Part shown: piece after piece, positions 1 to 7,673 of the stretch
Layout: the number at the start of each line of letters is the position of its first letter
Position numbering within the stretch: position 1 is the first letter of the stretch
Assembly: GCA_902766855.1 (NCBI GenBank)
Contig: CACXFE010000092.1
Coordinates: 1 to 9,872 of the forward strand
DNA length: 9,872 bases
Reading direction: 5' to 3'
Source of the DNA: Oscillospiraceae bacterium
Lineage (GTDB): Bacteria > Bacillota > Clostridia > Oscillospirales > Acutalibacteraceae
Program-made: the position numbers and the translations under genes
Notes under the pieces: model-generated
What the model was told of the DNA's origin: nothing
Databases searched by the model: none
What the model saw: the letters and a program-made list of their open reading frames with translations, nothing else

Positions 1-537
1 ACGATTGATTCCGCCACTTTGATGAATAAAGGGTTGGAAGTGATCGAAGCGGTGCATTTATTCGGCGTCACGGCAGACAATATTGAGGTATTGGTGCATC
101 GGCAAAGCATCCTCCATTCGGGGGTGGAATTGTCGGACGGGGCGGTGATCGCGCAACTCGGCACGCCGGATATGCGCTTGCCGATCGCCTATGCGCTCCA
201 TTATCCGCAAAGAAGCGCGGCGGCGTTTGAGCGGCTGAATTTAGCGCAAATCGGCACCCTCACATTCGAAAAACCCGATACGGAAACATTCCGTGCGCTT
301 CCGCTTTGTGTGAACGCCATCATGCAAGGAGGGCTGGCGCCGGCGGTGGTAAACGGGGCGAATGAGGAAGCGGTCGCCTTGTTTTTAAACGGAAAGATCC
401 GCTTTTTGGAAATCACGGAACTGGCGGAAAAGGCGTTTTCCGAAGTTCCGCGGCAGGCAGAATTCTCTGTTGAAGATATATGGGAAGCAGACCGTGCGGC
501 CAGGCAGACCGTGCGGAAATACGCAAAAACAGTTTAG
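1..537 (+). CDS. dxr: 1-deoxy-D-xylulose 5-phosphate reductoisomerase (DXR), C-terminal part, 5' truncated by window edge
   Basis: DXR converts 1-deoxy-D-xylulose 5-phosphate to 2-C-methyl-D-erythritol 4-phosphate using NADPH and a divalent metal, the committed step of the cytosolic MEP isoprenoid pathway. The reading frame is open from base 1, and 178 residues remain. The first residues, TIDSATLMNKGLE, are the conserved substrate and metal-binding segment. By alignment from memory, window residues S4, N9, K10 and E13 match E. coli S222, N227, K228 and E231. The motif HRQSILHS and the stretch AQLGTPDMRLPIAYAL follow, then the C-terminal helical domain with NGANEEAV. The N-terminal NADPH-binding domain, about 215-220 residues, lies upstream of the window. 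The C-terminal length agrees with the family. The stop is TAG at 535-537, six bases before the ATG of rseP. The identification is secure. Confidence 0.97.
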   Translation, partial: TIDSATLMNKGLEVIEAVHLFGVTADNIEVLVHRQSILHSGVELSDGAVIAQLGTPDMRLPIAYALHYPQRSAAAFERLNLAQIGTLTFEKPDTETFRALPLCVNAIMQGGLAPAVVNGANEEAVALFLNGKIRFLEITELAEKAFSEVPRQAEFSVEDIWEADRAARQTVRKYAKTV

Positions 538-543
538 TGGGTG

Positions 544-1602
544 ATGACAATTTCTTCTTTGCTTACGGTTTGGGGAAATATTTGGCCATATCTGATTGCG
601 ATCCTTTTGTTTTTGGTGCTGATCGTGATCCATGAGTTCGGCCATTTTATCGCGGCGAAAGCGATGGGCGTCCGGGTGAATGAATTTGCGGTCGGATTCG
701 GGCCGAAACTGTTTTCGAAGCAATGGGGTGAAACAAAATATGCGCTGAACCTGATCCCCCTCGGGGGGTATTGCGCCATGGAAGGCGAGGATGAGGACAG
801 CGGCGATCCGCGTGCTTTTTGCAACAAAAAGGCGTGGCGGCGCTTTGTGATCGTGGTGATGGGCGCCGTTTTCAATTTGCTTTTAGGGCTGTTGCTGGTG
901 GCGATCGTATTGGCGCCGCAGGAGGCCTTTGTTTCCACCGTGATCGCGCAGTTTGAGGAAAACGCGGTCAGCGAGCAAAGCGGCCTTCGGGTGGACGACC
1001 GTTTTCTCGAAGTAGACGGGCGCAAAATATTCACCACCTATGATTTAAGTTATGCTTTCACCAATGTGGACGACGGCAAAATTGATGTGACCGTGCGGCG
1101 CGACGGTAAAAAAGTGGTTTTACGGGATGTCGCTTTTGCCACCGAGGAGGAAGACGGCATTTCCTACCTGACGGTGGATTTTCAAATGTACGGCATCAAA
1201 AAAACACCGCTTTCTTACCTGAAACAAACGGTGGCGACCGCGGCCTCCTACTGCGCGGTGATCTGGCGGTCGCTGATCGATCTGATCAGCGGAAAATACG
1301 GGATCAGCGCGGTTTCCGGCCCGGTGGGCGTAACCGCTACGATCGGCTCGGTCGCCCGCAAAAGTTTAACCGATCTTTTGCCGATCATGGCGTTGATCAC
1401 CATTAACCTCGGAATCTTTAATTTATTGCCGCTGCCCGCGCTTGACGGCGGCCGGTTGCTGTTTATTCTGATTGAAATGATTTTCAGAAAACCGATCCCT
1501 CAAAAATATGAAGCATGGGTACACGCGGCGGGTTTTGCTGTTTTGATCGCTTTTATGCTGTTGATCACGGCGAAGGATATTTGGTCGCTGATAAGAGGAT
1601 AG
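544..1602 (+). CDS. rseP: RIP metalloprotease RseP/RasP (site-2 protease family)
   Basis: This is an intramembrane zinc protease. Family members cut membrane-spanning substrates such as anti-sigma factors and remnant signal peptides within the bilayer. The 352-residue protein has the zinc motif HEFGH at about residues 30-34 inside the first membrane segment (about 14-35). A second hydrophobic segment lies at about 100-124, a PDZ-like domain at about 130-197, and GPVG at about 259-262. A third hydrophobic segment ends in NLLPLPALDGG, whose D301 is the third zinc ligand, and there is a final membrane segment near 330-350. Length is slightly short of the E. coli enzyme but normal for Gram-positives, which have one PDZ domain. 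Start choice is uncertain: GTG at 541 is immediately followed by ATG at 544, and neither has a strong Shine-Dalgarno. Translation may be coupled to dxr, which stops six bases upstream. The substrate cannot be told from sequence. Confidence 0.95.
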   Translation: MTISSLLTVWGNIWPYLIAILLFLVLIVIHEFGHFIAAKAMGVRVNEFAVGFGPKLFSKQWGETKYALNLIPLGGYCAMEGEDEDSGDPRAFCNKKAWRRFVIVVMGAVFNLLLGLLLVAIVLAPQEAFVSTVIAQFEENAVSEQSGLRVDDRFLEVDGRKIFTTYDLSYAFTNVDDGKIDVTVRRDGKKVVLRDVAFATEEEDGISYLTVDFQMYGIKKTPLSYLKQTVATAASYCAVIWRSLIDLISGKYGISAVSGPVGVTATIGSVARKSLTDLLPIMALITINLGIFNLLPLPALDGGRLLFILIEMIFRKPIPQKYEAWVHAAGFAVLIAFMLLITAKDIWSLIRG

Positions 1603-1604
1603 GT

Positions 1605-2666
1605 ATGTTTACAAATGATTTAACCAAGAAAGTTTTTGCTGGCCCGGTTGCGATCGGCGGGGGCGCGCCGATTACGGTGCAATCCATGTTGAACGCCCCC
1701 GCACAGGATGCGGCCGCCAATGTGGCGCAAGCCAAAAGATTGGAGGCGGCGGGATGTGAGATCCTGCGCCTTTCGGTGCCCGATCGGGAAGCCGTACATA
1801 CTTTGGCGGCGGTAAAAGAGGCGGTTTCGGTGCCGGTGGTGGCGGATATTCACTTTGATTATCGCCTGGCGTTGGAAAGCCTCGCCGCGGGAGCGGATAA
1901 AATCCGGATCAACCCCGGCAACATCGGGGAGGATGACCGGGTAAAAGCGGTGGCGAACGCCTGCAAGGCAAACCGTGTCCCGATCCGCATCGGGGTGAAT
2001 TCCGGCTCTCTTGAACGGCATATTTTGGCGAAATACGGCGCGCCCACGCCCGAAGCCATGGTGGAAAGCGGGCTTTACCATATTTCCTTGCTGGAAAAGT
2101 TTGATTTTACGGATATTGTGCTGTCCTTAAAAAGTTCGGATGTGCGAAAGATGTACCGCGCGTATGAACTGGCGGCGCAAACCTGCCCCTATCCCTTGCA
2201 TTTGGGTGTGACCGAGGCGGGCACCAAAGAAATGGGGACCGTAAAATCCGCCGCGGGGATCGGGGGGCTTTTGCTGCGCGGCATCGGGGCGACGGTTCGC
2301 ATTTCTTTAACGGATGATCCCGTGGAAGAGGTGCTGGCAGGCAAGCGGCTGCTCAAAGCCCTCGGGCTTTCAAAAGGCGGGATCCGCTTTGTTTCCTGCC
2401 CTACCTGCGGCAGAACGAAAATCGACCTGATCGGCCTTGCCAAGCGTGCGGAAGAGCGGTTTGCCGATGTAAAAAAAGACATGACTGTGGCAATCATGGG
2501 CTGTGTGGTCAATGGCCCCGGCGAAGCGCGGGAAGCCGACCTCGGCATTGCCGGGGGAGATGGCTGCGGCGTGCTTTTCAAAAACGGTGAAATTCTTCAA
2601 AAAGTGCCGGAAGAGCGCCTTTTGGATGCACTGGAAGAAGAAATCAAAAAGATGGAAAACGAATAA
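1605..2666 (+). CDS. ispG: 4-hydroxy-3-methylbut-2-enyl diphosphate synthase (IspG/GcpE)
   Basis: IspG catalyses the penultimate MEP-pathway step, the reductive ring opening of ME-cPP to HMBPP, using a [4Fe-4S] cluster and electrons from ferredoxin or flavodoxin. The protein is 353 residues, the usual length of the bacterial two-domain form. The N-terminal TIM-barrel part begins with IGGGAPITVQSM and contains VVADIHFDYRLA and DKIRINPGN. The C-terminal Fe-S domain carries C265-x2-C268-x31-C300-x6-E307. Spacing is identical to the E. coli ligands C270, C273, C305 and E312, so the cluster site is complete. I chose ATG 1605 because AAGAGG lies six bases upstream and the protein then begins MFTNDLTKKV; the frame stays open further upstream, but only over the end of rseP. 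It starts two bases after the rseP stop, so coupling is likely. Together with dxr it makes this operon partly an isoprenoid operon. Confidence 0.97.
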   Translation: MFTNDLTKKVFAGPVAIGGGAPITVQSMLNAPAQDAAANVAQAKRLEAAGCEILRLSVPDREAVHTLAAVKEAVSVPVVADIHFDYRLALESLAAGADKIRINPGNIGEDDRVKAVANACKANRVPIRIGVNSGSLERHILAKYGAPTPEAMVESGLYHISLLEKFDFTDIVLSLKSSDVRKMYRAYELAAQTCPYPLHLGVTEAGTKEMGTVKSAAGIGGLLLRGIGATVRISLTDDPVEEVLAGKRLLKALGLSKGGIRFVSCPTCGRTKIDLIGLAKRAEERFADVKKDMTVAIMGCVVNGPGEAREADLGIAGGDGCGVLFKNGEILQKVPEERLLDALEEEIKKMENE

Positions 2667-2668
2667 AC

Positions 2669-2675
2669 GGAGTGG
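2669..2675 (+). promoter_or_regulatory. Shine-Dalgarno for polC
   Basis: GGAGTGG ends eight bases before ATG 2684, which supports that start. An in-frame GTG at 2672 overlaps this element itself and has no purine-rich site at a sensible distance, so it is less likely. Confidence 0.6.
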
Positions 2676-2683
2676 AAAACAAC

Positions 2684-5600
2684 ATGGCAAAGGCACTTTT
2701 TTCGGAATTGTTTGGGGAATTTTTGCAGGGCGATCCGGCATCGCTTTTTGCCGCCTGCACAGCCGAACAATGTGCGCTGGATGTGGGAAACCGTGTCCTT
2801 ACGGTGACCTTGTTTTCCGAAACCTATATTGCCAACCGGGAGCGGCTCCGTTTACAGCAAGCCCTGGAAGAAACCATGCGTCTTCGCACCTGCCTGGTGG
2901 AACTGCGGTTTTCGCCTGCGGCGCTCGGGAGTGAAGCCTGCGCGGACATGGTAGAGGAAATCAAAGTGAAAAACCCCGCGCTTAACGGCTATTTTAACGG
3001 GGCGGAATACACGCTGGACGGGGACCGGGTTTCTATCACTCTTTGTTTCGGCGGGATGGAAACCATTGTGTCTGCCGGGTTTGAGGCGATTTTCAAAGCG
3101 GCCGTCCGGCAGAAATTCAACCGGGAAATCACGCTTTCTTTCGCCGGGCAGTTGGAGGCGGTGGAGATGCAGCCGCCGAAAGCAGAACCCGCTTCGCAGC
3201 CGGCACCCGGGCGCGCGCCGCAAAAACGGCAGGAAAGCGCCGTGCCGAAAAAAGAGATTCAATTTGAAAAAAGAAACCAACGCCCCGAAAACGGGCTGGT
3301 GTATTTGGATGATCCGAAACTGTTTTACGGCAGGCGGATCGATACCAATGTGAAACCCATGATCGAAGTGAGCGAGGAAACCCCCGAAATTTGCTGCTGG
3401 GGAGAGGTCTTCGGGTTAGAGATCCGCGCGGTCAATACCAAACGCGGCGAAAGCAATGTCGTGAGTTTTTCTTTCAGCGATTATACCAATTCTTTAACGG
3501 TTTCCATGTTTATGGATCCCAGGCGGATCGGGGATCTGGCGCCCTTAAAAAACGGAGCGATGGTTTTGATCAACGGGACTTACGGGTTCGATTCGTATAA
3601 GAAAGAGTTCCTGGTGAAACCGCATTCGATGGCGCTTTTGCAAAAATACGAGGAAACAGACGACCACGAGGGCGAAAAGCGCGTAGAACTGCACTGCCAC
3701 ACCAATATGTCCGCGAAAGACGCGGTTTCTTCCGCCGAAGAAATCATCAAACGGGCGTATGATTGGGGGCATAAAGCCATCGCGATTACCGACCACGGGG
3801 TTGTGCAGTCTTATCCGGCGGCGGCGGGCGCGGTCAAAGCCATTCGCAAAAACGGCGGCGATTTCAAGGTCATTTACGGCGTGGAAGCCTATTTTGTGGA
3901 CGATATTCTTCATGATATTACCAATATGAACGCGAAACAAATCGCCAAGATCCGGTATCATCAAATCATTTTGGTAAAAAACGCGGTGGGGCTTAAAAAT
4001 CTGTATCAACTCATTTCCGAAGCCCACTTGCAGGATTTCAAAGGCCGCCCGCTTACCTTGCGCAGTAAGTTGGAAGCGCATCGGGAAGGCTTGATCATCG
4101 GCAGTGCCTGCGAACAGGGCGAACTGTACCGTGCGATCCTTGAAGAAAAACCGCATGAGGAACTGTTGCGCATCGCCCGGTTTTACGATTATTTGGAGAT
4201 TCAGCCGCTCGGGAATAACGCTTTTATGGTGCGGGAATCGGTTTATCCCGATAAGCGGGATAAGAAAACCGGCGAAGTGATCCCCAATGTCTTTAAAAAA
4301 GTTACCGATTTGGAAGTGATCCGGAATTTCAACCGCAAAGTGGTGGAAATCGCAGATGAATTGCAAAAGCCTGTTGTGGCAACGGGGGATGTGCATTTCC
4401 TTAAAAAGAGCGATGAAATCATCCGGAAGATCATTCAGGCGGGGCAGGGGTATGATGATTTTGATAACCAGGCGCCGCTGTATTTGAAAACCACCGATGA
4501 AATGTTGGCGGATTTTGACTATTTCGGGGAACGCGCCCACGAATTTGTAGTGGACAACCCGAACAAGATCGCCGACATGATCGACGGAAGCGTGATCCCC
4601 GTGCCGGAAGGCAATTATCCGCCCGTGATCGAAGGATCCGACGAGTTGCTTCGCACCATTTGCATGGATAACGCTCATAATACATATGGCGATCCCTTGC
4701 CGGAGATCGTGGAAAAACGGTTGACAAAGGAACTGAATTCGATTATCAATAACGGGTTTTCGATCATGTATATTTCGGCGCAGAAACTGGTGGCTTACAG
4801 CGAAGAACACGGCTATTTGGTCGGCTCGCGTGGGTCGGTCGGCTCCTCCTTTGTGGCCACCATGGCCGGCATTTCCGAGGTGAACCCTCTGGCGCCGCAT
4901 TATGTATGCCCGAAATGCCGATACAGCGAGTTTTTTACCAAGGGCGAGGTGGGCTCCGGCTTCGATTTGCCCGAAAAAAACTGCCCGCAGTGCGGCACGC
5001 CGCTCAAACGCAACGGACATGATATTCCGTTTGAAACCTTTTTGGGGTTCAAGGGCGACAAGGTGCCGGATATTGATCTGAATTTCTCGGATGAATTTCA
5101 GAACGAGGTGCAAAAGTACACCGAAACCCTGTTCGGGAAAGAAAATGTTTTCAAAGCGGGCACCATCTCCACCATCGCGGAAAAAACCGCATACGGATTT
5201 GCCAAGGCTTACGCCGAGAAAAAGGGCGTCACCTTAAGCAATGCGGAACTTGACCGATTGGCAAAACTGGTGGAGGCCGCCAAGGTCAAAACCACCACCG
5301 GTCAGCACCCGGCGGGGATGATCATTGTGCCCCGCACCAATACGATTTATGATTTTTGCCCCATCCAGCACCCGGCGGATGATGTGAAATCGGATATCAT
5401 CACCACGCATTTTGATTTCCATTCCATTCATGATACCATTTTGAAATTGGATGAACTCGGCCATGTGATCCCCACCACTTATAAATATTTGGAAGAGTAC
5501 AGCGGCATCCCGGTCAGCGAGGTTTCAATGAGCGACCCGGAGGTTTACAGCCTGTTTACTTCCACCAAAGCCCTCGGGGTGGAGCCGGAGGAAATCCATT

Positions 5601-6517
5601 CTAAAAACGGCACCTTCTGTATCCCCGAATTCGGCACTTCTTTCGTGCGGGAAATGCTGATGGATTGTAAACCGAAAAATTTTGCCGATCTGCTGCAAAT
5701 TTCCGGGCTTTCGCATGGGACCGATGTGTATGTCGGGAACGCGAAAGAGCTGATTGATAACGGCATTTGCACCATTTCCGAAGTGATCGGAACGCGTGAT
5801 AACATCATGGTATATCTGATCCATCAGGGAATGGATGAGGGGCGCGCGTTCAAGATCACCGAAACCGTCCGAAAAGGGTTGGTTGCCAAAGGGAAAGTAT
5901 CCCAGGAAGACTGGAAAGCCATGGAAGATGATATGCGCGCGGTCGGGGTGCCGGAGTGGTATATCGGCAGTTGCTATAAGATCAAATATATGTTCCCGAA
6001 AGCGCACGCCGCGGCCTATGTGATCTCCGCACTTCGCGTGGCATGGTACAAAGTGCATCGCCCGTTGGAGTTTTATTGCGCTTATTTCACCGCCCGCCCG
6101 GAGGATGTGGATGTTCCTACCATTATGCAGGGGCGCGAAGCGGTGGAACGCTATATCCAGAATATCAAAGCGAAAGGCAAAGAGGCCACCAAAAAAGAAC
6201 TGGATGTCTATGAAAATATGCTGATTTTCAATGAATTGATGGCGCGCGGGATCGGGGTGCTGCCGATCGAGATCGGCAAATCCCACGCGGTCAAGTATCT
6301 GCCGGAAGACGGCAAAATGCGCCTGCCGTTCGGGGCGCTTTCGGGCGTGGGAGAAAAGGCGGCTTATGCGATTTATGACGCCGTGAATCGCGGCAATTAT
6401 GTATCACAGGAAGATTTGCTGATCGAAGCGGGCGTTTCCAAAACCATTATGCAAAATCTGGCCGATCTCGGCGCGATGAAAGATTTGCCGGATACCAATC
6501 AGATTTCCATGTTTTAG
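2684..6517 (+). CDS. polC: DNA polymerase III alpha subunit, PolC type, lacking the inserted 3'-5' exonuclease domain
   Basis: PolC is the replicative DNA polymerase of low-GC Gram-positives. The 1277-residue product reads as: N-terminal domain (about 1-160); Pro/Ala/Lys-rich linker (about 162-197); OB fold (about 233-325); PHP domain from about 333; then palm, thumb, fingers and C-terminal duplex-binding parts. Catalytic aspartates are D796 and D798 in VPDIDLNF, with D923 in KLDELGH a likely third. A four-cysteine zinc module is C742/C745 and C767/C770. The C-terminus NQISMF resembles the beta-clamp peptide. Usual PolC length is about 1430-1440. The deficit of about 160 residues falls inside PHP, where the DnaQ-type exonuclease normally sits; no DxE (FDVETTG-like), HNxxFD or HxAxxD exonuclease motif occurs anywhere in the protein. 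The PHP metal ligands appear complete (H337, H339, D346, H371, E401, H426, C476, D569, H571). The gene follows ispG by 17 bases. Polymerase identity is certain; loss of classical proofreading is inferred. Confidence 0.97.
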   Translation: MAKALFSELFGEFLQGDPASLFAACTAEQCALDVGNRVLTVTLFSETYIANRERLRLQQALEETMRLRTCLVELRFSPAALGSEACADMVEEIKVKNPALNGYFNGAEYTLDGDRVSITLCFGGMETIVSAGFEAIFKAAVRQKFNREITLSFAGQLEAVEMQPPKAEPASQPAPGRAPQKRQESAVPKKEIQFEKRNQRPENGLVYLDDPKLFYGRRIDTNVKPMIEVSEETPEICCWGEVFGLEIRAVNTKRGESNVVSFSFSDYTNSLTVSMFMDPRRIGDLAPLKNGAMVLINGTYGFDSYKKEFLVKPHSMALLQKYEETDDHEGEKRVELHCHTNMSAKDAVSSAEEIIKRAYDWGHKAIAITDHGVVQSYPAAAGAVKAIRKNGGDFKVIYGVEAYFVDDILHDITNMNAKQIAKIRYHQIILVKNAVGLKNLYQLISEAHLQDFKGRPLTLRSKLEAHREGLIIGSACEQGELYRAILEEKPHEELLRIARFYDYLEIQPLGNNAFMVRESVYPDKRDKKTGEVIPNVFKKVTDLEVIRNFNRKVVEIADELQKPVVATGDVHFLKKSDEIIRKIIQAGQGYDDFDNQAPLYLKTTDEMLADFDYFGERAHEFVVDNPNKIADMIDGSVIPVPEGNYPPVIEGSDELLRTICMDNAHNTYGDPLPEIVEKRLTKELNSIINNGFSIMYISAQKLVAYSEEHGYLVGSRGSVGSSFVATMAGISEVNPLAPHYVCPKCRYSEFFTKGEVGSGFDLPEKNCPQCGTPLKRNGHDIPFETFLGFKGDKVPDIDLNFSDEFQNEVQKYTETLFGKENVFKAGTISTIAEKTAYGFAKAYAEKKGVTLSNAELDRLAKLVEAAKVKTTTGQHPAGMIIVPRTNTIYDFCPIQHPADDVKSDIITTHFDFHSIHDTILKLDELGHVIPTTYKYLEEYSGIPVSEVSMSDPEVYSLFTSTKALGVEPEEIHSKNGTFCIPEFGTSFVREMLMDCKPKNFADLLQISGLSHGTDVYVGNAKELIDNGICTISEVIGTRDNIMVYLIHQGMDEGRAFKITETVRKGLVAKGKVSQEDWKAMEDDMRAVGVPEWYIGSCYKIKYMFPKAHAAAYVISALRVAWYKVHRPLEFYCAYFTARPEDVDVPTIMQGREAVERYIQNIKAKGKEATKKELDVYENMLIFNELMARGIGVLPIEIGKSHAVKYLPEDGKMRLPFGALSGVGEKAAYAIYDAVNRGNYVSQEDLLIEAGVSKTIMQNLADLGAMKDLPDTNQISMF
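3905..3955 (+). other. Short linker in PolC PHP domain where the proofreading exonuclease is normally inserted
   Basis: These codons encode residues 408-424 (ILHDITNMNAKQIAKIR). On the left is the PHP segment KVIYGVEAYFVDD. On the right is YHQIILVKNAVGLKNLY. In B. subtilis-type PolC, as remembered, equivalent segments are separated by a DnaQ-like domain of roughly 160-190 residues starting near FDVETTG. Here they are joined by about 17 residues in an unbroken frame, and the PHP fold on both sides looks intact. Confidence 0.85.
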
Positions 6518-6528
6518 GAGGAAGCGAA

Positions 6529-7653
6529 ATGCAAAAAAATCCCTTTTTTCCGGAAATTCACGGTTGTTTGGCTTTTGGCTGTATGCGATTGCCCATGAAG
6601 GGAAACCTCGTGGATGAGGAAGAATTTTGCGCCATGACGGACGCGTTCCTTGCGAGTGGGTTCAATTATTTTGATACCGCGCACGGGTATATCGGCGGGC
6701 AAAGTGAAACGGCTGTTCGGGCGTGCGTTTCCAAGCGGTTTGCGCGGGAGCGCTTTGTACTGACGGATAAACTGTCCGATCCTTATTTTCAGTGTGAAGA
6801 AGATATCCGCCCGTTTTTTGAATCGCAGTTGCAGGCTTGCGGCGTGGAATACTTTGATTTTTATCTGATGCACGCGCAGGATCATGTGAATTTTGAAAAA
6901 TTCAAACAGTGCCGCGCTTATGAAACGGCTTTTGCACTGAAAAAAGAGGGGAAGATCCGTCATGTCGGGCTTTCCTTCCATGATAAAGCGGATGTGCTGG
7001 ATCGCATCTTAACGGAATATCCCGCAATCGAAGTGGTGCAGATCCAACTGAACTATGTGGATTATGAAGACGCCGGGGTAGACAGTAAAAATGTATATGA
7101 AGTCTGCGAAAAACACGGGAAGCCGGTCTTGGTGATGGAGCCGGTCAAAGGGGGTCATTTGGCGGCTTTGCCGGCGGTTGCCCAAAAGGTTTTGGATGAT
7201 CTCGGCGGCGGCAGCGCCGCCGGTTACGCCCTGCGTTTTGCCGCGGATTTTCCGAATGTTTGCGCGGTGCTTTCCGGCATGAGCAACATGGCACAGATGA
7301 CGGATAATATCGGGATCATGCGGGATGTAAAACCGCTCACCGCCGCCGAGCGGGAGGCAATCTCCAGGGTTTGTGCGATTTTGAAAGACGAAAGCCTGAT
7401 CCCTTGCACCGCCTGCCGGTATTGTGTGGAAGGCTGCCCGCAGAAAATATTGATCCCGGATTTGTTTGCCTGTATGAATGCGAAACAGGTTTTTCATGAC
7501 TGGAATCAGGATTATTATTACGGCGATGTGCTGACTTCGACCAACGGGAAAGCGTCGGATTGTATTGAGTGCGGCCGGTGCGAGCATATTTGTCCGCAGC
7601 ACCTCCCGATACGGGACTTGTTAAAACAGGTTGCCGCGGAATTTGAAAAATAG
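6529..7653 (+). CDS. Aldo/keto reductase with C-terminal 2x[4Fe-4S] ferredoxin-like domain
   Basis: This is a 374-residue predicted cytosolic oxidoreductase. Residues 1-280 form an aldo/keto reductase barrel with the catalytic tetrad visible: D49 and Y54 in YFDTAHGY, K81 in LTDKL, and H115 in FYLMHAQD. The C-terminal 90 residues carry two cysteine clusters, C293-x2-C296-x2-C299-x3-C303 and C345-x2-C348-x2-C351-x3-C355, each followed by Pro, typical of a bacterial-ferredoxin-like domain binding two [4Fe-4S] clusters. The last Cys of one cluster may complete the other. This fusion is a known family in anaerobes; the physiological substrate is generally not established, and I cannot infer it here. 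The start is ATG 6529, with AGGAGG at 6516-6521 overlapping the polC stop and seven bases of spacing. The tight spacing suggests co-expression with polC, but no functional link is evident. Confidence 0.93.
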   Translation: MQKNPFFPEIHGCLAFGCMRLPMKGNLVDEEEFCAMTDAFLASGFNYFDTAHGYIGGQSETAVRACVSKRFARERFVLTDKLSDPYFQCEEDIRPFFESQLQACGVEYFDFYLMHAQDHVNFEKFKQCRAYETAFALKKEGKIRHVGLSFHDKADVLDRILTEYPAIEVVQIQLNYVDYEDAGVDSKNVYEVCEKHGKPVLVMEPVKGGHLAALPAVAQKVLDDLGGGSAAGYALRFAADFPNVCAVLSGMSNMAQMTDNIGIMRDVKPLTAAEREAISRVCAILKDESLIPCTACRYCVEGCPQKILIPDLFACMNAKQVFHDWNQDYYYGDVLTSTNGKASDCIECGRCEHICPQHLPIRDLLKQVAAEFEK

Positions 7654-7660
7654 TTCTCAA

Positions 7661-7667
7661 AAGGAGG
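7661..7667 (+). promoter_or_regulatory. Shine-Dalgarno deciding the TTG start of tcdA
   Basis: AAGGAGG lies six bases before TTG 7674. It is a near-perfect ribosome binding site and there is no ATG nearby in frame, so the TTG is the only well-supported start. Confidence 0.8.
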
Positions 7668-7673
7668 ATTCCC

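Noticed and set aside
1515..1604. Upstream extension of ispG by 30 residues overlapping the end of rseP.
   Set aside because: The extra residues are out-of-frame translation of the last rseP membrane helix, while ATG 1605 has a good Shine-Dalgarno and gives the normal IspG N-terminus.
2672..2683. GTG 2672 as the polC start, adding four residues (MENN).
   Set aside because: This GTG overlaps the GGAGTGG ribosome binding site that serves ATG 2684, so the ATG is the better-supported start.
3905..3955. A frameshift or pseudogene as the cause of the short PolC.
   Set aside because: The frame is continuous on both sides of the junction and the conserved flanking PHP motifs are intact, so a clean in-frame domain loss fits better than decay. 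An assembly deletion cannot be excluded without reads.
3545..5113. Long open frame on the minus strand (522 codons) opposite polC.
   Set aside because: It lies wholly opposite a highly conserved polC, shows no recognisable domain, and is rich in His, Ile and Arg as expected from the complement of this gene's codon bias. It is a shadow frame.
5525..6286. Minus-strand open frame of 253 codons opposite the 3' part of polC.
   Set aside because: It is another antisense shadow of conserved polymerase sequence, with no ribosome binding site or family motifs.
7203..7223. GC-rich inverted repeat around CGGCGGC and GCCGCCG that could form a hairpin terminator.
   Set aside because: It encodes the GGGSAAG stretch inside the aldo/keto reductase and has no T-run, so it is better explained as a Gly/Ala-rich coding segment.
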